Part shown: in pieces, positions 32,464 through 39,996 of the stretch
How the letters are laid out: every line of letters starts with the position of its first letter
How positions within the stretch are numbered: the first letter of the stretch is position 1
NCBI GenBank assembly: GCA_017517275.1
Contig: JAFWZX010000012.1
Span: forward strand, 1 to 52,433
Direction: 5' to 3'
Source of the DNA: Clostridia bacterium
Lineage (GTDB): Bacteria; Bacillota; Clostridia; UBA1212; UBA1255
Length of the DNA: 52,433 nt
Translations under genes and position numbers: made by a program
Notes under the pieces: model-generated
The model's input: only the letters and a program-made list of their open reading frames with translations
Told to the model about the DNA's origin: nothing
Databases searched by the model: none

Positions 32464-35085
32464 TTATTTTACAGTAATTGTTACCGGCTCCGTAAACGCG
32501 TATGCAGTCTTTGAAGAGGCAAGCTTATACGAGTACCTAAATACAACGGTATACGTTCCGGCCTTGGAACCGGTAATCTTATTGCCGTCAAATGAAACGC
32601 CGTTTGCTCCGTCTACAATAAACATTTCACAGTTTTTAGCAGCTTTCTCCTGTCCTGCATACGTCATATACGTAATAGCCACGTTAGCAGAACCGCCCTT
32701 CTTCACCTCATATTTTTCGTTGTCAGCAAGGAGATGTTTGACATAGTTTGAGGTAAAATTAGAATAGTCTGTTGTAACGCCCCATGTTCCCATAAGATAG
32801 AAATTATCGAAAGACGATTGTGAATTTACAGTCCAAGGCCATATTGATATTCCTCTGTAGGCGGCCTGTGTGAGCAATCGCTGTGTAACCCCCGCTGAGG
32901 AAGGGTTAAACGTAGAGTCATGATTCGAAGTGGCCTTTATGATATTTTCTAAAGTAGTCATTGAAGTAAGGAATCCTGAAGAAATTTCCGGTATATCCTT
33001 ACGGGATAAAGCCAGCTGGCTTGCATTGAAAGTAATAATACAGCATTGATCAGCTATATCATATTGATCAATTAATTTCTTAATTTCTTTAACAATTTGC
33101 GATTTACTTGATTTAATTTCAATGAAAAGGTTTGCACCTGTGCCTTTTATCGCCTTAAAGTAATCTTCAAGTGTAGGAATAGGTTCCGGTGCAGCTCCAC
33201 TGTAGCTATCAATTTTAAATTTAGATAATTCCTCGTATGTAAAGCTTTCTATATTACCCGTTCCGTTTGTTGTACGGTCAATGTTGCCGTCATGCATAAT
33301 AACAACAACGTTGTCTTTTGTAAGATAAACGTCATTTTCAACAATCTTAGCGCCGTTTTGAATTGCCTTCAATGAACCTGCAACAGAATTTTCTTGCGCC
33401 GCAGAAGGCATGCCTCTGTGACCTATTGTGTAAACAGGACGGATTATAGAATTTTCTGCAAACAGCTTGTCGTTTGTAAGACAATCTTCCGTCATCTTAC
33501 GGTTTGCAGTAAGAATTCCGTTGGCGCCGCAGGTTATCAACTTATAATTTTCTGCAACGGTATTATCGGAACATGCGTACCATACCGTGGTGCACAATGC
33601 CGTCAGGAATTCAGTGTTGCTTTTACTTGCAAAAGATGCCGGAAGGAGACAAATTCTGGAAGTGCTCTTGTTCGTCTCACTTCTGATCTCACCAAGCTTT
33701 TGAGTCGTCAGATCAGTTCGTTTTGTAAAATCAAGCACTCCCTTTACAATACCTGCCTTCTCACGAACACGCTGTATCAACGATCCGTTTTCTGAAACAA
33801 CCATAACGTCCAAAGCGTCCGTATCCTCAACAAATTTAATTAAGGCATCTGCTGCAGCCTGATCCTTTACACGGAAAGCGGGAATTATTCTTCCGCTTAA
33901 GCACTCGCATGCTTCAAGCATCGTCGCAATCTTAGTTCCGTTACTGTCAATAACATCTCCATTGCCATTTATTGTCATTATAGCAACTGTGGGAGAATCG
34001 AAAATTATTCTTGATAAATCCTCAGACGTTTTTACCTCTGATATGATCGACGGAGCAAGTGCGATATTCGTATTAATATCTCTGACCTGTACAAGTTCTT
34101 TGATGTACTTCTCTACGTCAGCCATCTTCGCAACAATCTTTATATCGTCGAAGACTGCGTCACATCCGGACACCTGAAGACCTACACGTCCAAGTAGTTG
34201 CTTAGTATTAGCGTCCGTTTCATTTACCTTCTTCCCATTTATATAGCACTCCGTATAATACCCGTGCACGTCCATTTTGAATTCATACATCTTATCCGCT
34301 AAAATGTCTTCAGAATAAGGTACTTTATTGAAATACTCCCAGGTCTTGTTTTCAGTTCTACCTGATAATTCAAGACCGCTGTCAATTGTTGCTTTTGCTC
34401 TTACGCAAAAATGATAATACGGTTCGCTGTTGTTTTGTATACGATACATAACAGACATCCAACGCGTAGTGTTTACCTTCTGCGTAATCGTTGCATTTGT
34501 AGTTATTACATAGTCTCCAAAATCCGACAAAAACTCAGGGAAAAGAATCTTAACACAATCAGCTGCACGAGCTGCTGCAGACATCTTCAGCTTACCGTCT
34601 TCAATAACAACAGTCGCACGGTCAGTTTGCTCGGTAACTTCTATGGAGTCCATGGAATCCTGTGAAAAATCATTGTAATATAATACGTATTCTTCTTCCT
34701 GTGCATCTTTTACAAGAAGGTAGATACTCTTTGTTTCAGAGCCGCTTTGAGCAGTAAGTTTGTATATACCTACTGCATCAGAACTAACTTTATTATCTAT
34801 AATTGTCAATTCATCGGAAGACCATTTAATCTCATAGTTAGGAATAATCTCATCTTGAGAAAACTGAACATTATACTCTCCAAGGTTAATAACCTCTCCC
34901 ACGTCTGCTCCGATGGCAGGTGTTGCAAACCAGACAGTATTCCTTGCCGGAATAGGGGCCGGCGTTGCCTGCGGCGGCTGGTTTGTGTTCTGCTCGTCTG
35001 ATGAGCCTCCTCCACAAGCTATTAATGTGATTATTAAAATCCAACAAACAAACAATGCAATAATACGGGTAGCATTTCTCTTCAT
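32464..35085 (-). CDS. Multidomain glycerophosphodiester phosphodiesterase lipoprotein
   Basis: The 873-residue protein has a lipoprotein signal (LIAC, Cys24) and a Gln/Pro-rich linker. An Ig-like strand region (about 50-125) and a concanavalin-like jelly-roll (about 130-315, ending FDDIKIVAKM) follow. A region at about 330-550 then looks like a GDPD barrel without the catalytic motifs. The true GDPD domain (about 550-780) has HR at 556-557 (GHRGMP), the E-N-D acid pair (VENDVYLTKD) and MHDGNIDRTTNG. The end is a Big-like strand domain. It would cleave glycerophosphodiesters or teichoic-acid-like polymers outside the cell. The promoter is at 35120-35148. Confidence 0.86.
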   Translation of the reverse strand: MKRNATRIIALFVCWILIITLIACGGGSSDEQNTNQPPQATPAPIPARNTVWFATPAIGADVGEVINLGEYNVQFSQDEIIPNYEIKWSSDELTIIDNKVSSDAVGIYKLTAQSGSETKSIYLLVKDAQEEEYVLYYNDFSQDSMDSIEVTEQTDRATVVIEDGKLKMSAAARAADCVKILFPEFLSDFGDYVITTNATITQKVNTTRWMSVMYRIQNNSEPYYHFCVRAKATIDSGLELSGRTENKTWEYFNKVPYSEDILADKMYEFKMDVHGYYTECYINGKKVNETDANTKQLLGRVGLQVSGCDAVFDDIKIVAKMADVEKYIKELVQVRDINTNIALAPSIISEVKTSEDLSRIIFDSPTVAIMTINGNGDVIDSNGTKIATMLEACECLSGRIIPAFRVKDQAAADALIKFVEDTDALDVMVVSENGSLIQRVREKAGIVKGVLDFTKRTDLTTQKLGEIRSETNKSTSRICLLPASFASKSNTEFLTALCTTVWYACSDNTVAENYKLITCGANGILTANRKMTEDCLTNDKLFAENSIIRPVYTIGHRGMPSAAQENSVAGSLKAIQNGAKIVENDVYLTKDNVVVIMHDGNIDRTTNGTGNIESFTYEELSKFKIDSYSGAAPEPIPTLEDYFKAIKGTGANLFIEIKSSKSQIVKEIKKLIDQYDIADQCCIITFNASQLALSRKDIPEISSGFLTSMTTLENIIKATSNHDSTFNPSSAGVTQRLLTQAAYRGISIWPWTVNSQSSFDNFYLMGTWGVTTDYSNFTSNYVKHLLADNEKYEVKKGGSANVAITYMTYAGQEKAAKNCEMFIVDGANGVSFDGNKITGSKAGTYTVVFRYSYKLASSKTAYAFTEPVTITVK

Positions 35086-35119
35086 TTTAACTCTCCAATA
35101 CTCATTAATCTATTTTCGT

Positions 35120-35148
35120 ATTATACATCAATCAGTGGATTATTGGAA
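35120..35148 (-). promoter_or_regulatory. Promoter of the GDPD-UAP-icd-mnmA operon
   Basis: The minus strand has TTCCAA (35143-35148), a 17-bp spacer and a perfect TATAAT (35120-35125). The -35 is weak. Confidence 0.55.
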
Positions 35149-35182
35149 TACAATTACCTTCTTTTTATACACCAAGTAAAAC

Positions 35183-35213
35183 AAAAAATCCCGAAACTAT
35201 CTACATTCCGGGA
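35183..35213 (-). terminator. Terminator after the AbrB-like gene
   Basis: On the minus strand TCCCG and CGGGA flank a loop (with AA/TT extension past a bulged G) and are followed by TTTTTTG. Confidence 0.7.
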
Positions 35214-35239
35214 CTTTTGTTTGCTTATAAAATCATATT

Positions 35240-35593
35240 TCACTGGGCTATTGCTTGTTCCTCTGCAAATGATTCTTCGATTATGTCAGTATAGTTATCT
35301 AACATATTATCCACCATCTCATCCGGGAACGGAATTGTTTTCTGTTCCCCATTGAGCATACCAATAGCCTTAAGGCAGTTACGGCAAAGATATTTATCGC
35401 CAACTTCCGTAAGTTTAGTAGTCTTGCCGCATATAACGCAAGACGGATTGAGTTTTGTAATGTAAATACTGTTATTTTGAGCAAATATCTCCAAAGAATC
35501 ATTGTTTTTTATATTCAAAGTTCTGCGAAATTCGACAGGAAGCACGATTCTTCCCAGCTCATCAACTTTTCTGATAACACCGATTGATTTCAT
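35240..35593 (-). CDS. AbrB/SpoVT-type regulator with zinc ribbon
   Basis: The 117-residue protein starts with a SpoVT-AbrB swapped-hairpin domain (about 1-48: SIGVIRKVDELGRIVLPVEF, the DNA-binding strand-loop). A four-cysteine zinc ribbon follows (C52-x2-C55 and C70-x2-C73), then an acidic tail. AbrB-like proteins with this ribbon are common in Clostridia and probably control stationary-phase or growth genes as tetramers. I use the ATG at 35593 after AAAGGTG, not the in-frame GTG at 35602 inside the ribosome site. It is monocistronic, with its own promoter and terminator. Confidence 0.88.
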   Translation of the reverse strand: MKSIGVIRKVDELGRIVLPVEFRRTLNIKNNDSLEIFAQNNSIYITKLNPSCVICGKTTKLTEVGDKYLCRNCLKAIGMLNGEQKTIPFPDEMVDNMLDNYTDIIEESFAEEQAIAQ

Positions 35594-35641
35594 ATAATAC
35601 ACCTTTCTTTTTCATTTATATACTTTGCAATTGCAGGTATG

Positions 35642-35670
35642 ATATTACCTGCCACAGAAAGGCAAGTCAA
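35642..35670 (-). promoter_or_regulatory. Promoter of the AbrB-like gene
   Basis: TTGACT (35665-35670), 17 bp, TAATAT (35642-35647) on the minus strand, leaving a leader of about 45 bases. Confidence 0.78.
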
Positions 35671-35697
35671 ACGCAGGGAAATATTTCCCAACAAAAG

Positions 35698-36354
35698 TTA
35701 ATCCATCAAGATATTTTGCTTTGAAAAAAGGCAAATAATAATAGAACAAATACACATGCTGGCAGGAGCCATTGTGTTCAGCATCTCGTAGCTGTACATG
35801 CCTGCTCCAAATAACAACTTTATAAGTGAAATAAATGCAAAAACCAGCAAAATAAAAGATATAATCAAACGAATAACATGACCCGCCTGAAAAATAATAC
35901 CGTTTTCAGAAAAAACAGATAATATTTTAAGTAGTACGTAAACCACAAATCCGCCTACAAAAAAGGATAAAATATACGTAGTTAGTATACGCATATTCAT
36001 AAATGTAAATTTTTCAAAGTGTATAGAATCAAAACGAAGAAGCAACAGGAGTTTATCTGCTATTGTATACATAAGATTCGAACAGAGTCTGGAAAGAGCA
36101 ACTAAATTTGCAACAAACAATAAAACAGCAACAGCAGTCATAAAGAATTTTCCTTGCTGATCTTTTTCGATTTTCGGTAAAGAAAAAGTAAAACCCAGTT
36201 GACGATCCGAATCCTTAATGCCGTTTCTTTTGTTTTCGCGGCGCTTGAATCCTGACCCCTCAGCTTTTATACGCTGATACGTGTATAGCGGCTTTTTTTC
36301 CGGGAGTTGTTCAGAAGTATTCTGTTCATTTTGTAAATTCGGATCTCTATCCAT
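35698..36354 (-). CDS. Unknown membrane protein, four helices
   Basis: The 218-residue protein has a charged, hydrophilic cytoplasmic N-terminus (about 1-70, rich in Lys, Glu, Asn) followed by four hydrophobic segments (about 72-92, 122-145, 158-180, 190-210). I recognise no family or motif. It lies 14 bases past the rplL terminator with only a weak ribosome site and no clear promoter, so it may depend on read-through from the ribosomal operon. Confidence 0.7.
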   Translation of the reverse strand: MDRDPNLQNEQNTSEQLPEKKPLYTYQRIKAEGSGFKRRENKRNGIKDSDRQLGFTFSLPKIEKDQQGKFFMTAVAVLLFVANLVALSRLCSNLMYTIADKLLLLLRFDSIHFEKFTFMNMRILTTYILSFFVGGFVVYVLLKILSVFSENGIIFQAGHVIRLIISFILLVFAFISLIKLLFGAGMYSYEMLNTMAPASMCICSIIICLFSKQNILMD

Positions 36355-36367
36355 TTTTCCATTTTGT

Positions 36368-36403
36368 GAAAAAAGGACACCACAAATAAAATAGTGATGT
36401 CCT
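36368..36403 (-). terminator. Terminator after rplL
   Basis: Arms 36374-36383 and 36394-36403 form a 10-bp stem on the minus strand, followed by TTTTTT. Confidence 0.85.
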
Positions 36404-36418
36404 CTCTGATAGTTAAAA

Positions 36419-36805
36419 TTATTTAACTTCTACGTCAGCGCCAGCTTCCTTAAGTTTAGCTTCAATAGCGTCAGCGTCATCCTTAGAAATTTTCTCTTTG
36501 ATAGCCTTAGGAGCTTCGTCAACCATCTTCTTAGCATCCATTAATGAAGCGCCTGTGATCTCTTTAACGAGCTTAATAACAGCCATCTTATTCTGACCTG
36601 CAGACTTAAGAATTACGTCGAATTCTGTCTGTTCAGCAGGAGCAGCAGCCTCTGCATCGCCAGCTGCAGGAGCAGCAACAGCGCCTACAGCTACAGTTGC
36701 TGATACGCCAAATTCTTCCTCGATTGCTTTAACGAGTTCATTTAATTCAAGAATTGATAATGCTTTGATATCATCAATAAATTTCTGAGTTTTTTCACTA
36801 GCCAT
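36419..36805 (-). CDS. rplL: Ribosomal protein L7/L12
   Basis: The 128-residue acidic protein has the N-terminal dimer domain ([19 protein letters not shown]), an Ala-rich hinge (about 40-58) and the factor-binding domain (EKTEFDVIL-like [26 protein letters not shown], then [12 protein letters not shown]). It forms the ribosomal stalk with L10. It follows rplJ in the usual order; a terminator comes next instead of rpoB. Confidence 0.97.
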   Translation of the reverse strand: MASEKTQKFIDDIKALSILELNELVKAIEEEFGVSATVAVGAVAAPAAGDAEAAAPAEQTEFDVILKSAGQNKMAVIKLVKEITGASLMDAKKMVDEAPKAIKEKISKDDADAIEAKLKEAGADVEVK

Positions 36806-36867
36806 TTTAATTTTCCTCCTAATATAATTATAAATCTTAATTTTATGTCGTGCATTTGCTATTTAAA

Positions 36868-37386
36868 TTATGCACTCTCTGTAGCGTCATTACCTTCTGC
36901 GTCCTTATCAGCAATAGCTTTGATAGCAATAGCAAGCTTTGTAACAGGTGAATTCAAAGCACCCATCAATCTAGCAAGCAACATCTCTCTTGACGGTAAA
37001 TCAGCAAGTTGCTTTACTACTTTAGCATCAACGGCCTGACCTTCTAAGATACCGCCTTTGATTGTTAAGTTAGCAAACTTCTTTTCATATTTTGATAATA
37101 CTTTTGCCGCATCAGTATAAGTACCGGCACAAGCAATAGTCGTTGGTCCTTTGAGGTATTCCTCAAGACCTGTGTAACCTAAAGATTCAGCTGCTCTAAG
37201 AGCAAGTGTGTTCTTTCTTACTTTGTACTTAACGTCATTCTTACGTAAAGCAACACGAAGCTCTGTATCTTCTTCAACGGTAAGACCTCTTGCGTCTACA
37301 AATACAACAGTTGTTGCATTCTTCATGTCATCAGCAATCTCAGTTACTGTTTGTTGTTTGTTTTTCAAAATTTTCTCACTGGGCAT
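36868..37386 (-). CDS. rplJ: Ribosomal protein L10
   Basis: The 172-residue protein is typical L10 (NKQQTVTEIADDMKNATTVVFVDARGLTVEE; RKNTLALRAAESLGY). A strong AAGGAGGTG precedes the ATG. Expression is probably set by the L10 leader RNA upstream, where the L10-L12 complex can bind to repress its own operon. Confidence 0.97.
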   Translation of the reverse strand: MPSEKILKNKQQTVTEIADDMKNATTVVFVDARGLTVEEDTELRVALRKNDVKYKVRKNTLALRAAESLGYTGLEEYLKGPTTIACAGTYTDAAKVLSKYEKKFANLTIKGGILEGQAVDAKVVKQLADLPSREMLLARLMGALNSPVTKLAIAIKAIADKDAEGNDATESA

Positions 37387-37409
37387 CAGCGAGCACCTCC
37401 TTCCTTAAA

Positions 37410-37446
37410 CAAAAACCCTTTTGTATGCAAGGACATACAAAAGGGT
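37410..37446 (-). terminator. Attenuator hairpin at the end of the L10 leader
   Basis: A perfect 13-bp stem (37415-37427 with 37434-37446) with a 6-base loop, followed on the minus strand by a T-run, lies just before the rplJ ribosome site. It can end the leader transcript early. Confidence 0.85.
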
Positions 37447-37539
37447 AATGATCAGGATCATTCTCAACTTGTACTCCTCGGCGGGACTTACCTTTGCGCC
37501 TGCTGTCTTTGGCATACATTGATATATCAGGTTTTATAG
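37447..37539 (-). ncRNA. Ribosomal L10 leader RNA
   Basis: The minus-strand transcript between a TATAAT at 37546-37551 and the attenuator contains the conserved pieces of the L10 leader: GACAGCAGGCGCAAAGG and the CCCGCCGAGGAG segment. In Bacillus and relatives the L10(L12)4 complex binds this kink-turn structure and favours the terminator, giving feedback control of rplJ-rplL. Confidence 0.85.
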
Positions 37540-37556
37540 TTTTTAATTATATAACA

Positions 37557-37581
37557 GTTGCTTTCCGTAATGAAAAGCAAC
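37557..37581 (-). repeat. Inverted repeat between rplA and the L10 leader
   Basis: Ten-base arms (37557-37566 and 37572-37581) with a 5-base loop follow rplA on the minus strand. The downstream U-tract is poor, so it is either a weak terminator of rplK-rplA or a processing hairpin. Confidence 0.5.
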
Positions 37582-37591
37582 TATTAAGCAT

Positions 37592-38281
37592 TTAGTTCTT
37601 TGCTGCATTCATTTTAACAGCAGGGCCCATTGTTGTATTAACAACTGCACTCTTTACGTACTGACCCTTTGCCGCAGCAGGCTTAGCCTTAAGAATAGCA
37701 TCGAACAAAGCGGAAAAGTTCTCATAGAGTTTCTCAGCACCGAAGGATACTTTACCGATAGGACAGTGAATAATGTTCGTCTTATCCAATCTGTATTCAA
37801 TCTTACCTGCCTTAAGCTCTGTAACAGCTTTCTTAACGTCCATTGTAACAGTACCGGCTTTCGGGTTAGGCATGAGGCCTTTAGGACCGAGCACTTTACC
37901 GAGACGACCTACAACGCCCATCATGTCAGGTGTTGCAACTACTACGTCAAAACCAAACCAGTTCTCACCTTGGATTTTTGCTACCATATCTTCAGCGCCC
38001 ACGAAATCTGCGCCTGCTTCCTCAGCTTCTTTTGCTTTGTCGCCTTTAGCTAAAACGAGGATTCTCTTTGTCTTACCTGTACCATGAGGAAGTACTACTA
38101 CGCCTCTTACTTGTTGATCTGCATGTCTTGAGTCAACGCCGAGTCTTACGTGAAGCTCTACTGTCTCATCAAACTTTGCCTTTGGCATCTGTGTAATAAG
38201 AGCGATGGCATCCTGAGGATCATAAATCTTGCCGGATTCGATAAGCTTTACACTATCTTTATATTTCTTACCTCTAAACAT
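37592..38281 (-). CDS. rplA: Ribosomal protein L1
   Basis: The 229-residue protein has the L1 hallmarks [49 protein letters not shown] and [14 protein letters not shown]. It binds 23S rRNA at the L1 stalk and, in many bacteria, the mRNA of its own rplK-rplA operon. It starts 21 bases after rplK. Confidence 0.97.
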   Translation of the reverse strand: MFRGKKYKDSVKLIESGKIYDPQDAIALITQMPKAKFDETVELHVRLGVDSRHADQQVRGVVVLPHGTGKTKRILVLAKGDKAKEAEEAGADFVGAEDMVAKIQGENWFGFDVVVATPDMMGVVGRLGKVLGPKGLMPNPKAGTVTMDVKKAVTELKAGKIEYRLDKTNIIHCPIGKVSFGAEKLYENFSALFDAILKAKPAAAKGQYVKSAVVNTTMGPAVKMNAAKN

Positions 38282-38302
38282 ATCTCATTTTCCTCCTTAG
38301 AA

Positions 38303-38737
38303 TCAGTCAACTACAACAACGCCCATACTGCGTGCCGTACCTGCCACCATGCTTGCAGCTGCTTCTACTGATGCAGCATTAAGGTCAGGCATTTTCTGCT
38401 CTGCAATCTTCATAAGATCTTCTCTCTTAAGTTTCGCAACCTTATCACGGTTAGGTTTACCTGAACCGCTCTCAATACCACAAGCTTTCTTAATAAGAAC
38501 CGCTGCCGGAGGAGTCTTTGTAATGAATGAAAATGTTCTGTCAGCGTATACTGTAATAACTACAGGGATAATAAGTCCCATGTCCGCTTTTGTCTTATCA
38601 TTGAATTCCTTACAAAAGCCCATAATATTCACGCCATGCTGGCCGAGGGCTGGTCCTACCGGTGGTGTCGGAGCTGCTTTACCTGCTGGAATCTGCAACT
38701 TTACGATTGCCTGTACTTTTTTGTTTTCGTTAGCCAT
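38303..38737 (-). CDS. rplK: Ribosomal protein L11
   Basis: The 144-residue protein starts [20 protein letters not shown] and has [22 protein letters not shown] and the TARSMGVVV end. I place the start at 38737 after GGAGGTG; an in-frame upstream ATG overlaps that site. It forms the GTPase-associated centre with L10/L12. Confidence 0.97.
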   Translation of the reverse strand: MANENKKVQAIVKLQIPAGKAAPTPPVGPALGQHGVNIMGFCKEFNDKTKADMGLIIPVVITVYADRTFSFITKTPPAAVLIKKACGIESGSGKPNRDKVAKLKREDLMKIAEQKMPDLNAASVEAAASMVAGTARSMGVVVVD

Positions 38738-38761
38738 AAATCCACCTCCCAAATTATTAGC

Positions 38762-38836
38762 GTCGCAATATACCCTGCGACCGGGTTTACATATAACTAA
38801 CAGATCTTACTGCATGGCTTGGCAATATGATCTGTT
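38762..38836 (-). promoter_or_regulatory. Two hairpins between nusG and rplK, possible L1 autoregulation site
   Basis: In the nusG-rplK gap the minus-strand transcript can form AACAGATC/GATCTGTT (38799-38806 with 38829-38836) and GTCGCA/TGCGAC (38762-38767 with 38776-38781), the latter just before the rplK ribosome site. No T-run follows either, so they are not terminators. An L1-binding leader at this place is known in other bacteria; assignment here is by position only. Confidence 0.45.
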
Positions 38837-38849
38837 AAAAACAAAATTA

Positions 38850-39386
38850 TTAAAAAATTCTCTGAATCTGTGAATACTCAAGCTCTGCGGAAATATCTCT
38901 GCCGAACATGGAAACACGAACTTTAACCTGCGCCTTCTCAACGTTGATGCTCTCAACTGTACCTGTGAAGTTCTCGAGAGGCCCTGCCATAATACGAACC
39001 GAGTCGCCGATTTCGTAATCAACAACTGCCTGTGTACGATCTACGCCTAACATAGCCACTTCCTGCTCTGTAAGCGGTGTAGGCTGGTTACCTTGACCGA
39101 TAAAGGCCGTAACACCTCTAATATTACGTACGGCAAACCATGTGTCATCCGTAAGGATCATTTTAACTAAAACATAGCCGGGGAAAATCTTCTTAATAAC
39201 TGACTTCTCACGGCCATCTTTAATCTCCACTTCTTCCAGCATCGGTATGATGATCTCGAAGAAATAATCCTGCATGCCACGATTCTCTATTACTTTTTCC
39301 AAACTCGCCTTAACCTTATTCTCGTATCCGGAATAAGTGTGAATTACATACCAAAGCGGTTCATTTGAAACATTGTCCAAAGCCAT
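38850..39386 (-). CDS. nusG: Transcription elongation/antitermination factor NusG
   Basis: The 178-residue protein has the NGN domain (LWYVIHTYSGYENKVKASLEK, IFPGYVLVKM, VRNIRGVTAFIG) and a C-terminal KOW domain (IGDSVRIMAGPLENFTGTVESIN). It binds RNA polymerase. It sits 11 bases after secE. Confidence 0.97.
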   Translation of the reverse strand: MALDNVSNEPLWYVIHTYSGYENKVKASLEKVIENRGMQDYFFEIIIPMLEEVEIKDGREKSVIKKIFPGYVLVKMILTDDTWFAVRNIRGVTAFIGQGNQPTPLTEQEVAMLGVDRTQAVVDYEIGDSVRIMAGPLENFTGTVESINVEKAQVKVRVSMFGRDISAELEYSQIQRIF

Positions 39387-39397
39387 TTTTATGCTCC

Positions 39398-39643
39398 TTA
39401 TTTGAATCTTGTAATCAAACGCATCAAGCTGTCAAGACCAAAATCTGCTAACCAAATAATGCCGCCTACAACGAGACAGAAAGCTAACACAGAAAGTGTG
39501 CCGACGATAACGTCTCTTTTTGTGGGCCATGTAACTTTTTTAAGCTCTGCAAAAATACCCTTAAAAAAACTTACAATCTTCTTGCCGGTTCTTTTAAAGA
39601 AATTTTCTTTCTTCTCTTTCTTAGTAGTAGGTACCTGTGCCAT
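39398..39643 (-). CDS. secE: Protein translocase subunit SecE
   Basis: The 81-residue protein has a basic cytoplasmic N-terminus, the SecE signature FKGIFAELKKVTWPTKRDV and one membrane helix (about 47-72). It stabilises SecY in the translocon. The order rpmG-secE-nusG is the standard one. Confidence 0.95.
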   Translation of the reverse strand: MAQVPTTKKEKKENFFKRTGKKIVSFFKGIFAELKKVTWPTKRDVIVGTLSVLAFCLVVGGIIWLADFGLDSLMRLITRFK

Positions 39644-39654
39644 ATTACCCGTCC

Positions 39655-39804
39655 TTACTTTGTCTCACGATGAGCAGTATGCTTCTTACAGAATTTGCAA
39701 TATTTGCTGAATTCAATTCTGTCAGGATTGTTTTTCTTATTCTTTTTTGTAGTATAATTTCTCTGTTTGCACTCTGTGCATGCCAGTGTTACATTAACTC
39801 GCAT
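39655..39804 (-). CDS. rpmG: Ribosomal protein L33 (zinc form)
   Basis: From the ATG at 39804, after TGGAGGTG, it encodes 49 residues starting [21 protein letters not shown] and CKFC are the paired zinc ligands of the C+ form of L33. The protein ends HTAHRETK, as expected. Confidence 0.95.
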   Translation of the reverse strand: MRVNVTLACTECKQRNYTTKKNKKNNPDRIEFSKYCKFCKKHTAHRETK

Positions 39805-39842
39805 TCTGATACACCTCCATAGTCTTAAAAAGCGCATTGCTT

Positions 39843-39871
39843 AATTTACCATATACAAACTGGCTTGTCAA
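39843..39871 (-). promoter_or_regulatory. Promoter of rpmG-secE-nusG(-rplK-rplA)
   Basis: The minus strand has a perfect TTGACA (39866-39871), a 17-bp spacer ending TATGG and TAAATT (39843-39848), about 38 bases before rpmG. Confidence 0.78.
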
Positions 39872-39956
39872 CAGTAAATTCGCAGTATTTAAATAATTTT
39901 TTTGATGTTTTTTGCCGTTTTTTAAATAATTCTATCCACGTCGCATTATTATATGG

Positions 39957-39962
39957 TATAAT
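39957..39962 (+). promoter_or_regulatory. -10 box of the pbp-cyclodeaminase-folD operon
   Basis: A perfect TATAAT lies 34 bases before the PBP start; the -35 at 17 bp (ATCCAC) is poor. It is back to back with the rpmG promoter. Confidence 0.5.
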
Positions 39963-39996
39963 AGAGTGTATTATTATCAACAGGAGCTTATCTGAT

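Noticed and set aside
37557-37581. Full rho-independent terminator after rplA
   Set aside because: The stem is good, but the following bases are TGTTATATAATT rather than a T-run; listed only as an inverted repeat.
39865-39996. 44-codon N-terminal extension of the PBP
   Set aside because: It covers the TATAAT of the gene and the opposing rpmG promoter; the ATG at 39997 has AGGAG at good distance.
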